From: Streptococcus sp. Marseille-Q0941 | Lineage (GTDB): Bacteria; Bacillota; Bacilli; Lactobacillales; Streptococcaceae | Direction: 5' to 3' | NCBI RefSeq assembly: GCF_943736975.1 | Contig: NZ_CALSFO010000007.1 | Location: forward strand, 1 to 64,000 | Length of the DNA stretch: 64,000 nucleotides | Shown here: one piece after another, positions 51,675-62,536 of the stretch | Layout of the letters: every line of letters starts with the position of its first letter | How positions within the stretch are numbered: the first letter of the stretch is position 1 | The notes under the pieces: model-generated | Told to the model about the DNA's origin: nothing | What the model saw: only the letters and a program-made list of their open reading frames with translations | The model's database searches: none | Program-made: the position numbers and the translations under genes

Positions 51675-52844
51675 ATGAAGCCTAATGATCGTTTTTCTTT
51701 TCTAAAGAATAATCGGGTGTCGCAAGATCCCACAACTTTGGTGCAGTGCTACCTCCCGATTATCGGTCAGGATGCGCTCAGTCTTTACCTTTATACCCTA
51801 GCCTTTTGGGATAATGGACAAAAGGGACACCTCTTTTCTGCCATTCTCAATCATCTGAATTTTGGAATGGACAGACTCTTAAAGGCTTTTAAGCTCTTAT
51901 CAGCTTTTAACTTGCTTACCCTCTATCAAAAGGGTGACGTCTATGAAATCGCTATTCATCCAACGCTTTCTAGTTCAGATTTTTTGCGTCATACGGTTTA
52001 TCGTACCTTATTGGAGAAAAAAATCGGTGAGCCAGCAGTTTCTGATTTGCGCCAAGAGCAGGCAGGCGGAGAGCCTTTGACTGTTCCTTTGAGTCAGGCC
52101 TTTCCAGAGATAGAAGAATTGGCTAGTCATGATGAGACACCAGTAAAAGCTGATTTTAAAAATGATTTTGATTTGGATCATTTTCGTCAGCTCATGGCTC
52201 GAGATAATCTCCGTTTTCAAGCTGAACAGTCAGATGTTTTAGAGCTCTTTAAAATCGCAGACGAGAAAAAATGGACCTGGTTTGAAACCTATCAGCTAGC
52301 TAAAGGAACAGCTGTTTCCCAAGTCATTTCTGTCAAGCGCATGCGTGAAAAATTGGCGCAACAGCCCGTTGCGTCGGATTTTAGTCCTAAAGAAGCGACC
52401 ATTATCAGGGAGGCTAAGAGTAAAACAGCCCTAGAATTTTTAGCGGGAATCAAACAAACCCGAAATGCAGGAATTATCCAAGCCGAACGCGATTTGCTAA
52501 AACAGATGGCGGATTTGGGACTGCTTGATGAAGTCATCAATGTCGTTATACTTTTGACCTTCAACAAGGTTGATTCGGCCAATCTTAATGAAAAATATGC
52601 CATGAAAGTGGTCAATGATTACTCTTATAACAAAATCAGAACTGCTGAAGAGGCTGTACTTCGAATCCGAGAAAAAAATCAAAAGGGGCAGGAACAAAAA
52701 ACGGCGCAAACAAGCCAGGCAAAAACCAATGTTCCTAAATGGAGTAATCCAGAATATAAGAATGAAACCAGCGAAGAAACTCGTTTGGAGTTAGAACGTA
52801 TGAAAAAAGAAATGTTAGCCCGATTAGGGAAAGGAGGAGACTAG
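51675..52844 (+). CDS. dnaB: Replication initiation / helicase loading protein DnaB (Gram-positive)
   Basis: A 389-aa membrane-associated initiation protein, which with DnaD and DnaI loads the replicative helicase. N-terminal domain with LPIIGQDALSLYLYTLAFWD, and the C-terminal DnaB/DnaD domain (about 190-330: LLKQMADLGLLDEVINVVIL, YSYNKIRTAEEAV). Length is normal. The stop codon abuts the dnaI ATG. Confidence 0.93.
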   Translation: MKPNDRFSFLKNNRVSQDPTTLVQCYLPIIGQDALSLYLYTLAFWDNGQKGHLFSAILNHLNFGMDRLLKAFKLLSAFNLLTLYQKGDVYEIAIHPTLSSSDFLRHTVYRTLLEKKIGEPAVSDLRQEQAGGEPLTVPLSQAFPEIEELASHDETPVKADFKNDFDLDHFRQLMARDNLRFQAEQSDVLELFKIADEKKWTWFETYQLAKGTAVSQVISVKRMREKLAQQPVASDFSPKEATIIREAKSKTALEFLAGIKQTRNAGIIQAERDLLKQMADLGLLDEVINVVILLTFNKVDSANLNEKYAMKVVNDYSYNKIRTAEEAVLRIREKNQKGQEQKTAQTSQAKTNVPKWSNPEYKNETSEETRLELERMKKEMLARLGKGGD

Positions 52845-53741
52845 ATGGAAAGTGTAGGAGATGTGCTTAAAGGTCATCCCAGCCGTTTTCAATACCAAGA
52901 CTTGGTCCAGCAGATTGTAAAAGATCCGGATGTTGCGGCTTTTATCCAGAAGGAATCTCTCAGCCAAGAGGAATTGAATCGTAGTATCTCTAAGTTTAAC
53001 CAATACATCACCGAACGGGATAAATTCCTTCGCGGAGATACAGACTACATTGCGCGTGGCTACAAGCCTATTTTGGTCATGAATCATGGCTATGCGGATG
53101 TGTCTTATGAGGAAACTCCAGAACTGATTGCGGCTGAGAAAGAAGCTGCTATCAAGAACCGTCTCAGACTGATTAATCTTCCAGCTAGTCTGAAAAAAGC
53201 TAGTCTAGCTCAAGTTGATTTAGATGATAAAGGGCGCGTGCCGGTTTTTAAAAAGTTGTTCGCCTTTGTCGACCAATATCCAGCCATCCGTAAAGGCCTC
53301 TATCTCTATGGAGATTTTGGGGTTGGGAAGAGCTTTATGGTCGCTGCCCTAGCCCATGATTTGTCCGAAAAACGTGGTGTTTCATCAACTCTGCTCCATT
53401 ATCCTAGCTTTGTCATTGATGTCAAAAATGCTATCGGTGATGGAAATGTTAAGAATTTAGTGGATGAAATCAAGCAAGCTGAAGTCTTGATTTTGGATGA
53501 TATTGGCGCGGAGCAGTCAACACCTTGGGTGCGTGATGAAGTCTTGCAGGTCATTCTCCAATATCGGATGCAGGAAGATTTGCCAACCTTCTTTACCTCA
53601 AATTTCAATTTTGAAGATTTGGAAAAACATTTTGCTAAAGGCAAGAACGGAAACGATGAAACATGGGAAGCTAGACGCGTTATGGAGCGTATTCGTTATT
53701 TAGCAGAAGAAACACGACTAGAAGGAGAAAATCGCCGATGA
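52845..53741 (+). CDS. dnaI: Primosomal protein DnaI
   Basis: A 298-aa AAA+ helicase loader. N-terminal zinc-binding-type region (less conserved here), then Walker A YGDFGVGKS (about 158-166), Walker B VLILDDIGAEQ, sensor FTSNFNFEDLEKHF, and arginine-rich C-terminus (VMERIRYLAEET). It follows dnaB directly and overlaps the nitroreductase gene by 4 nt. Confidence 0.94.
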   Translation: MESVGDVLKGHPSRFQYQDLVQQIVKDPDVAAFIQKESLSQEELNRSISKFNQYITERDKFLRGDTDYIARGYKPILVMNHGYADVSYEETPELIAAEKEAAIKNRLRLINLPASLKKASLAQVDLDDKGRVPVFKKLFAFVDQYPAIRKGLYLYGDFGVGKSFMVAALAHDLSEKRGVSSTLLHYPSFVIDVKNAIGDGNVKNLVDEIKQAEVLILDDIGAEQSTPWVRDEVLQVILQYRMQEDLPTFFTSNFNFEDLEKHFAKGKNGNDETWEARRVMERIRYLAEETRLEGENRR

Positions 53742-54451
53742 GTGAAACAATCACCTTAATGAAATCTCATACTTCGGTTCGTAGATTTAAGGAGCAAGAG
53801 ATTCCTCAAGAAGATTTAAATACCATTTTGTCTGCCGGACAAATGGCTTCTTCTTGGAAAAATTTCCAATCTTATTCTGTGATTCTAGTCAGAAGTCAAG
53901 AAAAGAAAGATGCTCTTTTTGAGCTGGTTCCTCAGGAAGCGATTCGTCAGTCTGCCGCCTTCCTCTTCTTTGTAGGAGATTTAAACCGTGCAGAAAAAGG
54001 AGCTCGTCTCCATACCGATACTTTTCAACCTCAAGGAGTGGAAGGTCTCCTGATTACTTCTGTGGACGCAGCCTTAGCTGGGCAGAACACCTTGCTTGCG
54101 GCAGAAAGCCTGGGCTATGGTGGAGTAATCATCGGTTTGGTGCGTTACAAATCTGTTGAAATAGCAGAATTGTTCAAGCTTCCTAACTATACCTACCCAG
54201 TTTTTGGGATTGCACTGGGTGTGCCGAACCAAAAACATGATGTAAAACCAAGATTACCACTAGAGAATGTTGTTTTTGAGGAAGAATACCAAGAACAAAC
54301 ACCTGAGGCTATTGAAGCCTATGACCGTGTGCAGGCTGAATATGCAGGAGCTCGTGCGACGACCACTTGGAGTCAACGTCTTGCAGAGCAATTCGGTCAG
54401 CCTGAACCAAGCTCCACTAGAGAAAATCTTGAACAAAAGAATTTATTGTAG
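53738..54451 (+). CDS. FMN-dependent nitroreductase (NfsA-like)
   Basis: A 237-aa nitroreductase-family flavoprotein: MSETITLMKSHTSVRRFKEQ with the FMN-binding HTSVRRF, AGQMASSWKNFQSYSVILV, and ESLGYGGVIIGLVR. It resembles oxygen-insensitive NADPH nitroreductases (NfsA group). The physiological substrate is unknown. The start overlaps the dnaI stop (ATGA). Confidence 0.88.
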   Translation: MSETITLMKSHTSVRRFKEQEIPQEDLNTILSAGQMASSWKNFQSYSVILVRSQEKKDALFELVPQEAIRQSAAFLFFVGDLNRAEKGARLHTDTFQPQGVEGLLITSVDAALAGQNTLLAAESLGYGGVIIGLVRYKSVEIAELFKLPNYTYPVFGIALGVPNQKHDVKPRLPLENVVFEEEYQEQTPEAIEAYDRVQAEYAGARATTTWSQRLAEQFGQPEPSSTRENLEQKNLL

Positions 54452-54464
54452 AAAGTGAGAAAAC

Positions 54465-55775
54465 ATGGCCTTACCAACTGTTGCCATCGTAGGACGTCCC
54501 AATGTCGGGAAATCAACCCTGTTTAACCGTATTGCAGGGGAACGCATCTCAATCGTAGAAGATGTCGAAGGAGTAACACGAGACCGTATCTATGCTACTG
54601 GTGAATGGCTTAACCGTTCTTTCAGTATGATTGATACGGGAGGGATTGACGATGTTGATGCTCCGTTTATGGAACAAATCAAACACCAGGCAGAGATTGC
54701 CATGGAAGAAGCTGATGTCATCGTCTTTGTGGTTTCCGGGAAAGAAGGAATCACGGATGCAGACGAATACGTAGCACGTAAACTTTACAAAACTAATAAA
54801 CCAGTCATCCTTGCAGTCAACAAGGTAGACAATCCTGAAATGCGAAATGATATCTATGATTTCTATGCTCTTGGATTGGGAGAACCACTACCGATTTCAT
54901 CTGTGCACGGGATTGGTACAGGGGATGTGCTAGACGCCATCGTGGAAAATCTCCCACATGAAGTCGAAGAAGAAAATCCAGATGTCATTAGGTTTAGCTT
55001 GATTGGGCGTCCAAACGTCGGGAAATCTAGCTTGATCAATGCTATTTTGGGAGAAGATCGCGTGATTGCAAGTCCCGTAGCTGGTACCACTCGTGATGCC
55101 ATTGATACCCATTTTACAGATGCTGACGGCCAAGAATTTACCATGATTGATACGGCTGGTATGCGTAAGTCTGGTAAAGTTTATGAAAATACAGAGAAAT
55201 ACTCTGTCATGCGTGCTATGCGTGCCATTGACCGTTCCGATGTAGTCTTGATGGTCCTCAATGCCGAAGAAGGCATCCGTGAGTATGATAAGCGTATCGC
55301 TGGATTTGCCCACGAAGCTGGTAAAGGGATGATTATCGTGGTCAATAAGTGGGATACCCTTGAGAAAGATAACCACACCATGAAAAACTGGGAAGAGGAT
55401 ATCCGTGAGCAGTTCCAATACCTGCCTTATGCTCCGATTGTCTTTGTTTCAGCTCTGACCAAGCAACGTCTCCACAAACTGCCTGAGATGATTAAGCAAA
55501 TCAGTGAAAGTCAAAATACACGTATCCCATCAGCTGTCTTGAACGATGTGATTATGGATGCTATTGCTATCAATCCAACACCGACAGACAAAGGGAAACG
55601 CCTCAAAATCTTCTACGCGACCCAAGTGGCAACCAAACCACCAACCTTTGTCATCTTTGTCAACGAGGAAGAACTCATGCACTTCTCTTACCTGCGTTTC
55701 TTGGAAAATCAAATCCGCAAGGCCTTTGTCTTTGAAGGGACACCAATCCATTTGATCGCAAGAAAACGAAAATAA
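54465..55775 (+). CDS. der: Ribosome assembly GTPase Der (EngA)
   Basis: A 436-aa GTPase with two tandem G domains: GRPNVGKST (8-16 and again near 183), DTGGI/DTAGM, NKVD and NKWD, and a C-terminal KH-like domain with [21 protein letters not shown]. It acts in late 50S assembly. Full length. AAAGTGAG lies before the ATG. A terminator follows. Confidence 0.97.
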   Translation: MALPTVAIVGRPNVGKSTLFNRIAGERISIVEDVEGVTRDRIYATGEWLNRSFSMIDTGGIDDVDAPFMEQIKHQAEIAMEEADVIVFVVSGKEGITDADEYVARKLYKTNKPVILAVNKVDNPEMRNDIYDFYALGLGEPLPISSVHGIGTGDVLDAIVENLPHEVEEENPDVIRFSLIGRPNVGKSSLINAILGEDRVIASPVAGTTRDAIDTHFTDADGQEFTMIDTAGMRKSGKVYENTEKYSVMRAMRAIDRSDVVLMVLNAEEGIREYDKRIAGFAHEAGKGMIIVVNKWDTLEKDNHTMKNWEEDIREQFQYLPYAPIVFVSALTKQRLHKLPEMIKQISESQNTRIPSAVLNDVIMDAIAINPTPTDKGKRLKIFYATQVATKPPTFVIFVNEEELMHFSYLRFLENQIRKAFVFEGTPIHLIARKRK

Positions 55776-55782
55776 AAAGTAG

Positions 55783-55811
55783 AATCTGGAATGATATTTC
55801 CAGATTTTTTG
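55783..55811 (+). terminator. der terminator
   Basis: Stem AATCTGGAA / TTCCAGATT with a T run. TATAAT (55813-55818) follows at once, so the next gene has its own promoter. Confidence 0.85.
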
Positions 55812-55848
55812 CTATAATAAAATAAGGAAAGACTTGGTGAGGTGTGAG

Positions 55849-56178
55849 ATGGAGAAATTTTTGAAATTGTTGGTTTTAGCACCCTACTTTTACTTTTTAC
55901 GTTGGATTGAGAAGGTCGATAAAGATAGTAGATACTTCACTTTTTTCTATTATTTTTACTGGATTTACCTTCCTCTGTGGGCTTTGTTTAGTATAGCTTT
56001 TACAGGATTTTCAGTTTTACTGTTTAATTATATTTTGTTAAGTCCTAGAGATTTAACAAGGTGGGGTATTTGCTTGCTCTTAATCTTCTTATCCCTTGTG
56101 AATGACTGGAAAGTTTTTGACTGTCTAAAAAAGATGAACAAACTGAGATTGGACAAGAAGAAAGCTAGCAACAACTGA
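55849..56178 (+). CDS. Membrane protein with two or three helices, unknown function
   Basis: A 109-aa protein starting at 55849 (MEKFLKLL) with GGTGAGGTGTGAG upstream. Three hydrophobic segments (about 4-18, 30-57, 66-83) with aromatic-rich FFYYFYWIYLPLWALF; a basic tail KLRLDKKKASNN. I do not recognise the family. TATAAT (55813-55818) right after the der terminator gives it its own promoter, and hairpins follow it. Confidence 0.65.
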   Translation: MEKFLKLLVLAPYFYFLRWIEKVDKDSRYFTFFYYFYWIYLPLWALFSIAFTGFSVLLFNYILLSPRDLTRWGICLLLIFLSLVNDWKVFDCLKKMNKLRLDKKKASNN

Positions 56179-56191
56179 GGAAAAGTCTCAT

Positions 56192-56254
56192 TAAAATCCC
56201 TTGCTGGAAAGGGAGATTTTAAGGGGGGCAATCCTAGGGATTGGCTCTTTTTTT
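56192..56254 (+). terminator. Two hairpins before secA, the second a terminator
   Basis: AAAATC.CC / GG.GATTTT (56193-56220), then CAATCC / GGATTG with CTTTTTTT (about 56226-56254). Confidence 0.75.
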
Positions 56255-56279
56255 ATCTTTGGGGAAAACGGAATATTTC

Positions 56280-56308
56280 TTGAAAAAACTTGGCAAATAT
56301 GCTAGAAT
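56280..56308 (+). promoter_or_regulatory. secA promoter
   Basis: TTGAAA, 17 bp, TAGAAT, about 45 nt before the start. Confidence 0.65.
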
Positions 56309-56353
56309 AAAAAGAACATTCTAAAATATTCAGAATTTAAAGTAAGGAAAAAA

Positions 56354-58867
56354 ATGGCAAATTTATTAAAAACAATCATCGAAAATGATAAAGGGGAACT
56401 CCGTCGCCTAGAAAAGATGGCTGATAAAGTCCTCAAATACGAAGATGAAATGGCTGCTTTGACAGACGAGCAGTTGCAAGCTAAGACAGAAGAATTTAAG
56501 CAACGTTATCAAAATGGTGAAATGCTAGATCAGCTCTTGTATGAGGCTTTTGCGGTTGTACGTGAGGGAGCTAAACGTGTTCTTGGACTCTTCCCATACA
56601 AGGTTCAGGTTATGGGTGGTATCGTCCTTCACCACGGTGATGTTCCTGAGATGCGTACAGGGGAAGGAAAGACCTTGACAGCGACTATGCCGGTATACCT
56701 CAACGCTCTTGCAGGCAAAGGTGTACACGTAGTTACCGTCAATGAATACCTTACAGAACGTGACGCGACTGAGATGGGTGAGTTGTACTCATGGCTCGGT
56801 TTGTCAGTAGGGATCAACTTAGCTGCAAAATCTCCAATGGAGAAAAAAGAAGCTTATCTCTGTGACATTACTTACTCGACGAACTCAGAAATTGGTTTCG
56901 ACTATCTTCGTGATAACATGGTTGTTCGTGCAGAGAACATGGTTCAACGTCCACTCAACTATGCCTTGGTCGATGAGGTTGACTCTATCTTGATCGACGA
57001 AGCTCGTACCCCATTGATCGTTTCAGGAGCTAACGCAGTTGAAACAAGTCAACTCTACCATATGGCTGACCACTTTGTGAAGTCTTTGAATAAAGATGAC
57101 TATATTATTGATATTCAGTCTAAGACAATCGGTTTGTCAGACTCAGGTATTGACAAGGCTGAAAGTTTCTTCAAACTAGAAAATCTTTATGACATCGAAA
57201 ACGTAGCTTTGACTCACTTTATCGATAATGCCCTTCGTGCCAACTACATCATGATTCTTGATATTGACTATGTGGTCAGTGAAGAACAAGAAATTTTGAT
57301 TGTCGACCAATTTACAGGTCGTACCATGGAAGGTCGTCGTTACTCTGATGGCTTGCACCAAGCGATTGAAGCTAAAGAAGGTGTGCCAATCCAAGATGAA
57401 ACGAAGACTTCAGCTTCGATCACCTACCAAAACCTTTTCCGTATGTACAAAAAATTGGCAGGTATGACAGGTACTGGTAAAACAGAAGAAGAAGAATTTC
57501 GCGAAATCTACAACATTCGTGTTATTCCAATTCCGACTAACCGTCCAATCCAACGTATCGACCATTCAGACCTTCTCTACGCTAGTCTCGATGCAAAATT
57601 CAAGGCTGTCGTTGAAGATGTTAAGGCTCGTTACCAAAAAGGTCAACCAGTCTTGGTAGGTACTGTTGCCGTTGAAACCAGTGATTTCCTTTCTAAGAAA
57701 TTGGTTGAAGCAGGCGTGCCTCACGAAGTATTGAATGCTAAAAACCACTATAGAGAAGCGCAAATCATCATGAATGCTGGTCAACGTGGTGCGGTCACTA
57801 TCGCAACCAACATGGCCGGTCGTGGTACCGATATTAAGCTTGGTGAAGGTGTTCGTGAGCTTGGTGGACTTTGCGTCATCGGTACAGAACGTCACGAGAG
57901 CCGTCGTATCGATAACCAGCTTCGTGGACGTTCAGGTCGTCAAGGGGACCCAGGTGAATCACAATTCTACTTGTCACTCGAAGACGATTTGATGAAACGT
58001 TTCGGTTCAGAACGCTTGAAAGGTGTCTTTGAACGTCTCAACATGTCTGACGAAGCCATCGAATCTCGTATGTTGACCCGCCAAGTAGAAGCGGCGCAAA
58101 AACGTGTTGAAGGAAACAACTACGATACTCGTAAACAAGTCCTTCAATATGATGATGTTATGCGTGAACAACGTGAGATCATCTACGCACAACGTTATGA
58201 TGTCATCACTGCAGATCGTGACCTGGCACCAGAAATTCATGCCATGATCCGTCGCACGATTGGACGAATTGTAGATGGCCATGCTCGTTCTAAACAAGAT
58301 GAAAAACTCGAAGCAATCTTGAACTTTGCTAAGTACAACTTGCTTCCAGAAGATTCAATTTCACTTTCAGACCTAGAAGGTTTGTCAGACCAAGCTATCA
58401 AAGATGAACTATACCAACGTGCATTGAAAGTCTACGATAGACAAGTTGCTAAACTTCGTGATGAAGAAGCCGTTAAAGAATTCCAAAAAGTCTTGATTCT
58501 ACGTGTTGTTGATAATAAATGGACAGACCATATCGATGCCCTTGACCAGTTGAGAAATGCTGTTGGACTTCGTGGTTATGCTCAAAACAACCCTGTCGTA
58601 GAATATCAAGCGGAAGGCTTCCGTATGTTTAACGATATGATTGGTTCGATTGAGTTTGATGTGACTCGTTTGATGATGAAAGCACAAATTCATGAACAAG
58701 AGCGACCACAAGCTGAACATCATATCAGTACGACAGCAACTCGAAATATTGCTGCGCAACGAACAAATCTTCCAGCTGATTTGGACCTCAGTCAAGTGAA
58801 ACGTAATGACTTGTGCCCATGTGGTTCTGGTAAGAAATTTAAAAACTGTCACGGTAAACGACGTTAA
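56354..58867 (+). CDS. secA: Preprotein translocase ATPase SecA
   Basis: An 837-aa SecA, the motor of the SecYEG channel. NBD1 Walker [10 protein letters not shown] (about 98-106) and Walker [19 protein letters not shown]; the preprotein cross-linking domain; NBD2 with [16 protein letters not shown] and [13 protein letters not shown]-terminal scaffold and the zinc-binding [14 protein letters not shown] tail. The presence of only one canonical SecA in the window does not exclude a SecA2 elsewhere. AAGGAAA site. Confidence 0.97.
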   Translation: MANLLKTIIENDKGELRRLEKMADKVLKYEDEMAALTDEQLQAKTEEFKQRYQNGEMLDQLLYEAFAVVREGAKRVLGLFPYKVQVMGGIVLHHGDVPEMRTGEGKTLTATMPVYLNALAGKGVHVVTVNEYLTERDATEMGELYSWLGLSVGINLAAKSPMEKKEAYLCDITYSTNSEIGFDYLRDNMVVRAENMVQRPLNYALVDEVDSILIDEARTPLIVSGANAVETSQLYHMADHFVKSLNKDDYIIDIQSKTIGLSDSGIDKAESFFKLENLYDIENVALTHFIDNALRANYIMILDIDYVVSEEQEILIVDQFTGRTMEGRRYSDGLHQAIEAKEGVPIQDETKTSASITYQNLFRMYKKLAGMTGTGKTEEEEFREIYNIRVIPIPTNRPIQRIDHSDLLYASLDAKFKAVVEDVKARYQKGQPVLVGTVAVETSDFLSKKLVEAGVPHEVLNAKNHYREAQIIMNAGQRGAVTIATNMAGRGTDIKLGEGVRELGGLCVIGTERHESRRIDNQLRGRSGRQGDPGESQFYLSLEDDLMKRFGSERLKGVFERLNMSDEAIESRMLTRQVEAAQKRVEGNNYDTRKQVLQYDDVMREQREIIYAQRYDVITADRDLAPEIHAMIRRTIGRIVDGHARSKQDEKLEAILNFAKYNLLPEDSISLSDLEGLSDQAIKDELYQRALKVYDRQVAKLRDEEAVKEFQKVLILRVVDNKWTDHIDALDQLRNAVGLRGYAQNNPVVEYQAEGFRMFNDMIGSIEFDVTRLMMKAQIHEQERPQAEHHISTTATRNIAAQRTNLPADLDLSQVKRNDLCPCGSGKKFKNCHGKRR

Positions 58868-58885
58868 GAATGACTAATTTTCAGG

Positions 58886-58927
58886 CGGATGCCTAGTGAA
58901 AAGTGAATTTTCGCTTGGCATCCGTTT
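58886..58927 (+). terminator. Hairpin between secA and the first DAHP synthase gene
   Basis: Stem CGGATGCC / GGCATCCG extended by a weaker AGTGAAAA / TTTTCGCT stem, followed by TTTACTTTAT. It may terminate secA or attenuate transcription into the aromatic genes. Confidence 0.6.
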
Positions 58928-58947
58928 ACTTTATAAGGAGATGAATG

Positions 58948-59979
58948 ATGGTATTTACAGCTAAAAGTCCTAAAATTAACATTGAAGAAGTTCGCGCCTT
59001 GTCTAAATTAGAGGGAGTCGCTCTTGCGAGAAAAAACCAACGTGATCAGGAATTGGAAGCCATCATCCGTGGAGAAGACCAGCGTATTCTCTTGGTGATT
59101 GGACCATGTTCATCTGACAATGAAGAGGCAGTTCTTGAGTATGCGAAGCGATTGTCAAAACTTCAAGAAGAAGTAAAAGACCGTATCTTTATGGTGATGC
59201 GTGTCTATACAGCTAAACCACGTACCAATGGTGATGGCTATAAGGGCTTGATTCACCAGCCAAATGCCAAAGAGGCACCTAGCCTTATCAATGGAATCAA
59301 AGCCGTTCGTCATTTACACTACCGTGTTATTTCTGAAACGGGAATGACAACAGCAGATGAGATGCTATATCCAGAGAACCTTCCCTTGGTAGATGATTTG
59401 ATTTCTTATATGGCGGTTGGAGCCCGTTCGGTTGAAGACCAACAGCACCGTTTTGTAGCGAGTGGAGCAGACTTTTCGACAGGGTTTAAAAATCCAACAT
59501 CTGGAAATCTCAATGTCATGTTTAACGGTATTTATGCCGCTCAAAACAAGCAGAGTTTCCTTTTCTTAGGGAAAGAAGTCGAAACTACTGGAAATCCTCT
59601 ATCACATGCTATTCTCCGTGGTGCCCTCAATGAATACGGGAAAAATATCCCTAACTATTACTACGATAATTTGATGGACACCATAGCCCAGTATGAAAAA
59701 ATGGGCCTTGAAAATCCATTTATCATCATCGATACCAACCATGATAATTCAGGGAAACAATACATGGAACAGATTCGTATCGTTCGCCAGACCTTGATTA
59801 ACCGCGACTGGAATGAAAAGATTAAAAAATATGTTCGTGGATTCATGATTGAGTCTTATCTAGAAGCCGGTCGTCAAAACGAACCTGAGGTCTTTGGTAA
59901 ATCGATCACGGATCCATGTCTAGGATGGGAAAACACTGAAGCACTTGTTCGTGAAATTTACCAAAGACTAGGAGAATAA
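58948..59979 (+). CDS. DAHP synthase (class I), first of two
   Basis: A 343-aa 3-deoxy-7-phosphoheptulonate synthase, first step of aromatic amino acid synthesis (phosphoenolpyruvate plus erythrose 4-phosphate). Signatures: [54 protein letters not shown] and TNHDNSGKQ. Start at 58948 (AAGGAG 7 nt before); an ATG at 58945 is 4 nt from the site. It is followed after one base by a close paralogue. Confidence 0.94.
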   Translation: MVFTAKSPKINIEEVRALSKLEGVALARKNQRDQELEAIIRGEDQRILLVIGPCSSDNEEAVLEYAKRLSKLQEEVKDRIFMVMRVYTAKPRTNGDGYKGLIHQPNAKEAPSLINGIKAVRHLHYRVISETGMTTADEMLYPENLPLVDDLISYMAVGARSVEDQQHRFVASGADFSTGFKNPTSGNLNVMFNGIYAAQNKQSFLFLGKEVETTGNPLSHAILRGALNEYGKNIPNYYYDNLMDTIAQYEKMGLENPFIIIDTNHDNSGKQYMEQIRIVRQTLINRDWNEKIKKYVRGFMIESYLEAGRQNEPEVFGKSITDPCLGWENTEALVREIYQRLGE

Positions 59980-59980
59980 T

Positions 59981-61012
59981 ATGGCATTTATTGAGAAAGG
60001 CCAAGAAATCAATATTGAAGCGATTAAGGCGGAAACACAATTATCTGCAGAAGCCTTGCGACATAAGGAAAGTCGTGACCAAGAACTAGCAGATATCCTT
60101 TCAGGAAAGGATGACCGCCTCCTTTTGGTCATTGGACCTTGTTCGTCTGACAATGAAGAAGCAGTTCTTGAGTATGCTCGCCGTTTAGCAGACTTGCAGA
60201 AAAAAGTTGCGGACAAGATTTTCATGGTCATGCGTGTATATACTGCAAAGCCACGTACCAATGGTGATGGCTATAAGGGGTTAGTTCATCAGCCAGACAC
60301 TTCTAAAGCTCCAAGCTTGATTAATGGTTTGCAGGCTGTTCGTCAGCTTCATTATCGCGTTATTACAGAAACTGGATTGACTACAGCGGATGAAATGCTC
60401 TACCCAGCTAATCTGTTTTTGGTTGACGACTTGGTGAGCTATCATGCGGTAGGTGCGCGTTCAGTCGAAGACCAGGAGCACCGTTTTGTAGCTTCAGGGA
60501 TCGATGCACCAGTAGGGATGAAAAATCCGACCTCTGGAAATCTATCTGTGATGTTTAATGCTATCTATGCTGCACAAAACAAACAAACCTTTCTCTTTCA
60601 TGGTCAAGAAGTTGAAACTTCAGGAAATCCCCTGGCCCACGTCATTCTTCGTGGAGCTATGAATGAATACGGGAAGAATGAACCAAATTTCTATTATGAA
60701 ACTCTCTTAAATGCTATCGGACGTTACGAGTCAATGGGCCTTGAAAATCCTTTTATCATGATTGATACCAACCATGATAATTCAGGGAAACAATATATGG
60801 AGCAAGTTCGAATTGTGCGTCAAGCTTTGCTCAACCGTGACTGGAATGAAAAGATTAAGAAGACAGTTCGAGGCTTCATGATCGAGTCTTACCTAGAAGA
60901 TGGACGTCAAAATCAGCCTGAAATTTTTGGATGTTCCATTACAGACCCTTGCTTAGGCTGGGAAAACACAGTAGCTCTGGTAGAAGAAATTTATACTACC
61001 TTAACAAAATAA
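59981..61012 (+). CDS. DAHP synthase (class I), second of two
   Basis: A 343-aa paralogue of the preceding protein with the same catalytic signatures ([56 protein letters not shown]). About two thirds of residues look identical by eye. In such pairs the isoenzymes often differ in feedback inhibition (Phe versus Tyr), which cannot be read here. AGGAGAAT ribosome site in the end of the upstream gene. Confidence 0.94.
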   Translation: MAFIEKGQEINIEAIKAETQLSAEALRHKESRDQELADILSGKDDRLLLVIGPCSSDNEEAVLEYARRLADLQKKVADKIFMVMRVYTAKPRTNGDGYKGLVHQPDTSKAPSLINGLQAVRQLHYRVITETGLTTADEMLYPANLFLVDDLVSYHAVGARSVEDQEHRFVASGIDAPVGMKNPTSGNLSVMFNAIYAAQNKQTFLFHGQEVETSGNPLAHVILRGAMNEYGKNEPNFYYETLLNAIGRYESMGLENPFIMIDTNHDNSGKQYMEQVRIVRQALLNRDWNEKIKKTVRGFMIESYLEDGRQNQPEIFGCSITDPCLGWENTVALVEEIYTTLTK

Positions 61013-61023
61013 GTGAAAAGGAT

Positions 61024-61049
61024 GGAGTTGGGGGATCTCAACTCCTTTT
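61024..61049 (+). terminator. Terminator-like hairpin just before acpS
   Basis: Stem GGAGTTG / CAACTCC with an 8-nt loop and TTTT, ending 8 nt before the acpS start codon. Confidence 0.6.
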
Positions 61050-61056
61050 GAAAAAA

Positions 61057-61419
61057 ATGATAGTTGGACACGGAATCGATATCGAAGAATTAGTTTCCAT
61101 ACAAAATGCAGTTGAAAAAAGAGAAGGCTTTGCGCAGCGTGTTTTGACAAACAAGGAAATGGAGCGCTTTTCTAGTCTCAAAGGTCGTAGACAGATCGAG
61201 TATTTGGCTGGGCGTTGGTCAGCTAAAGAGGCTTTTTCAAAGGCTATGGGAACGGGTATTGGAAAGCTAGGCTTTCAGGATTTGGAAGTCTTGAACAATG
61301 AGAGAGGGGCTCCCTACTTCAGCAAATCCCCGTTTTCAGGAAAAGTTTGGCTATCGATCAGCCATACAGATCAGTTTGTGACAGCTAGTGTTATTTTGGA
61401 GGAAAATCATGAAAACTAG
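61057..61419 (+). CDS. acpS: Holo-acyl carrier protein synthase
   Basis: A 120-aa phosphopantetheinyl transferase that converts apo-ACP to holo-ACP. Motifs [12 protein letters not shown] (metal-binding Asp8), [19 protein letters not shown] and [18 protein letters not shown]. The start is fixed by the family N-terminus although no ribosome site is visible; a terminator-like hairpin lies immediately upstream. It overlaps alr by 11 nt. Confidence 0.95.
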   Translation: MIVGHGIDIEELVSIQNAVEKREGFAQRVLTNKEMERFSSLKGRRQIEYLAGRWSAKEAFSKAMGTGIGKLGFQDLEVLNNERGAPYFSKSPFSGKVWLSISHTDQFVTASVILEENHEN

Positions 61420-62512
61420 TCCACATAGACCAACCAAGGCCCTTATTAATCTAGGAGCAATTCGCTACAATATCCAACAAATGGGAGCACACATTCCCAA
61501 AGAGACCCTCAAATGGGCTGTTGTGAAAGCCAATGCCTATGGACATGGAGCGGTTGTTGTTGCGACAGCCATCCAGGATAATATAGACGGCTTTTGTGTT
61601 TCAAATATCGATGAAGCCATTGAGCTTCGTCAGACAGGAATTTCTAAGGAGATTCTCATTTTAGGAGTTTCTGAGATTGAATCAATTCCGCTAGCACAAG
61701 AATTTGATATTACTTTGACAGTGGCAGGATTGGAATGGATCCAGAAACTCATAGCCACAGAGCCAGACTTGTCAGGCTTAACTGTTCACCTTAAAATTGA
61801 CTCAGGTATGGGGCGAATTGGTTTTAGAAGTGCTAGTGAGGCTGAAGAAGCCCAAACTATACTCAAGAAACATGGAGCCAATGTCAAGGGAATCTTTACG
61901 CACTTTGCAACAGCAGATGAAGAGTCAGATAGCTACTTTAAGCAGCAGTTAGCGTGTTTTAAGGGAATCCTAAATGACTTGCAAGAAGTTCCAGAAATTG
62001 TTCATGCAAGCAACTCTGCAACGACTCTTTGGCATGCTGATACCATTTTTAACGCCGTCCGTATGGGAGATGCTATGTATGGCCTCAATCCAAGTGGTCA
62101 AGTATTGGACTTGCCTTATGAACTAAAACCAGCCTTAACTTTGGAGTCAGCCATTGTTCATGTAAAAACAGTTCCAGCAGGGGCTTGTATGGGTTACGGT
62201 GCGACTTATCAGGCAGATAGGGAGCAAGTCATTGCTACGTTGCCAATCGGTTATGCAGATGGTTGGACACGAGACATGCAGAATTTCTCAGTTCTGGTAG
62301 ATGGACAATTGTGCCCCATCGTAGGACGTGTATCCATGGACCAAATCACGATTCGTTTGCCTAAGCTTTATCCCTTGGGAACAAAAGTTACCTTGATTGG
62401 CTCAGACGGTCATAAAGAAATTACGGCAACAGATGTAGCAGTTTACCGAGGAACCATCAATTATGAGGTAGTTTGTCTCCTCAGTGATCGCATTCCACGA
62501 GAATATTATTAA
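61409..62512 (+). CDS. alr: Alanine racemase
   Basis: A 367-aa PLP enzyme making D-alanine for peptidoglycan and teichoic acids. The PLP lysine is Lys40 in [12 protein letters not shown]; the catalytic tyrosine lies in CMGYGATYQ (about residue 265). Start at 61409, inside the end of acpS, with GGAGG 6 nt upstream. recG follows. Confidence 0.96.
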   Translation: MKTSPHRPTKALINLGAIRYNIQQMGAHIPKETLKWAVVKANAYGHGAVVVATAIQDNIDGFCVSNIDEAIELRQTGISKEILILGVSEIESIPLAQEFDITLTVAGLEWIQKLIATEPDLSGLTVHLKIDSGMGRIGFRSASEAEEAQTILKKHGANVKGIFTHFATADEESDSYFKQQLACFKGILNDLQEVPEIVHASNSATTLWHADTIFNAVRMGDAMYGLNPSGQVLDLPYELKPALTLESAIVHVKTVPAGACMGYGATYQADREQVIATLPIGYADGWTRDMQNFSVLVDGQLCPIVGRVSMDQITIRLPKLYPLGTKVTLIGSDGHKEITATDVAVYRGTINYEVVCLLSDRIPREYY

Positions 62513-62536
62513 AAAACAAATGGAAAGGAGAGGAGC

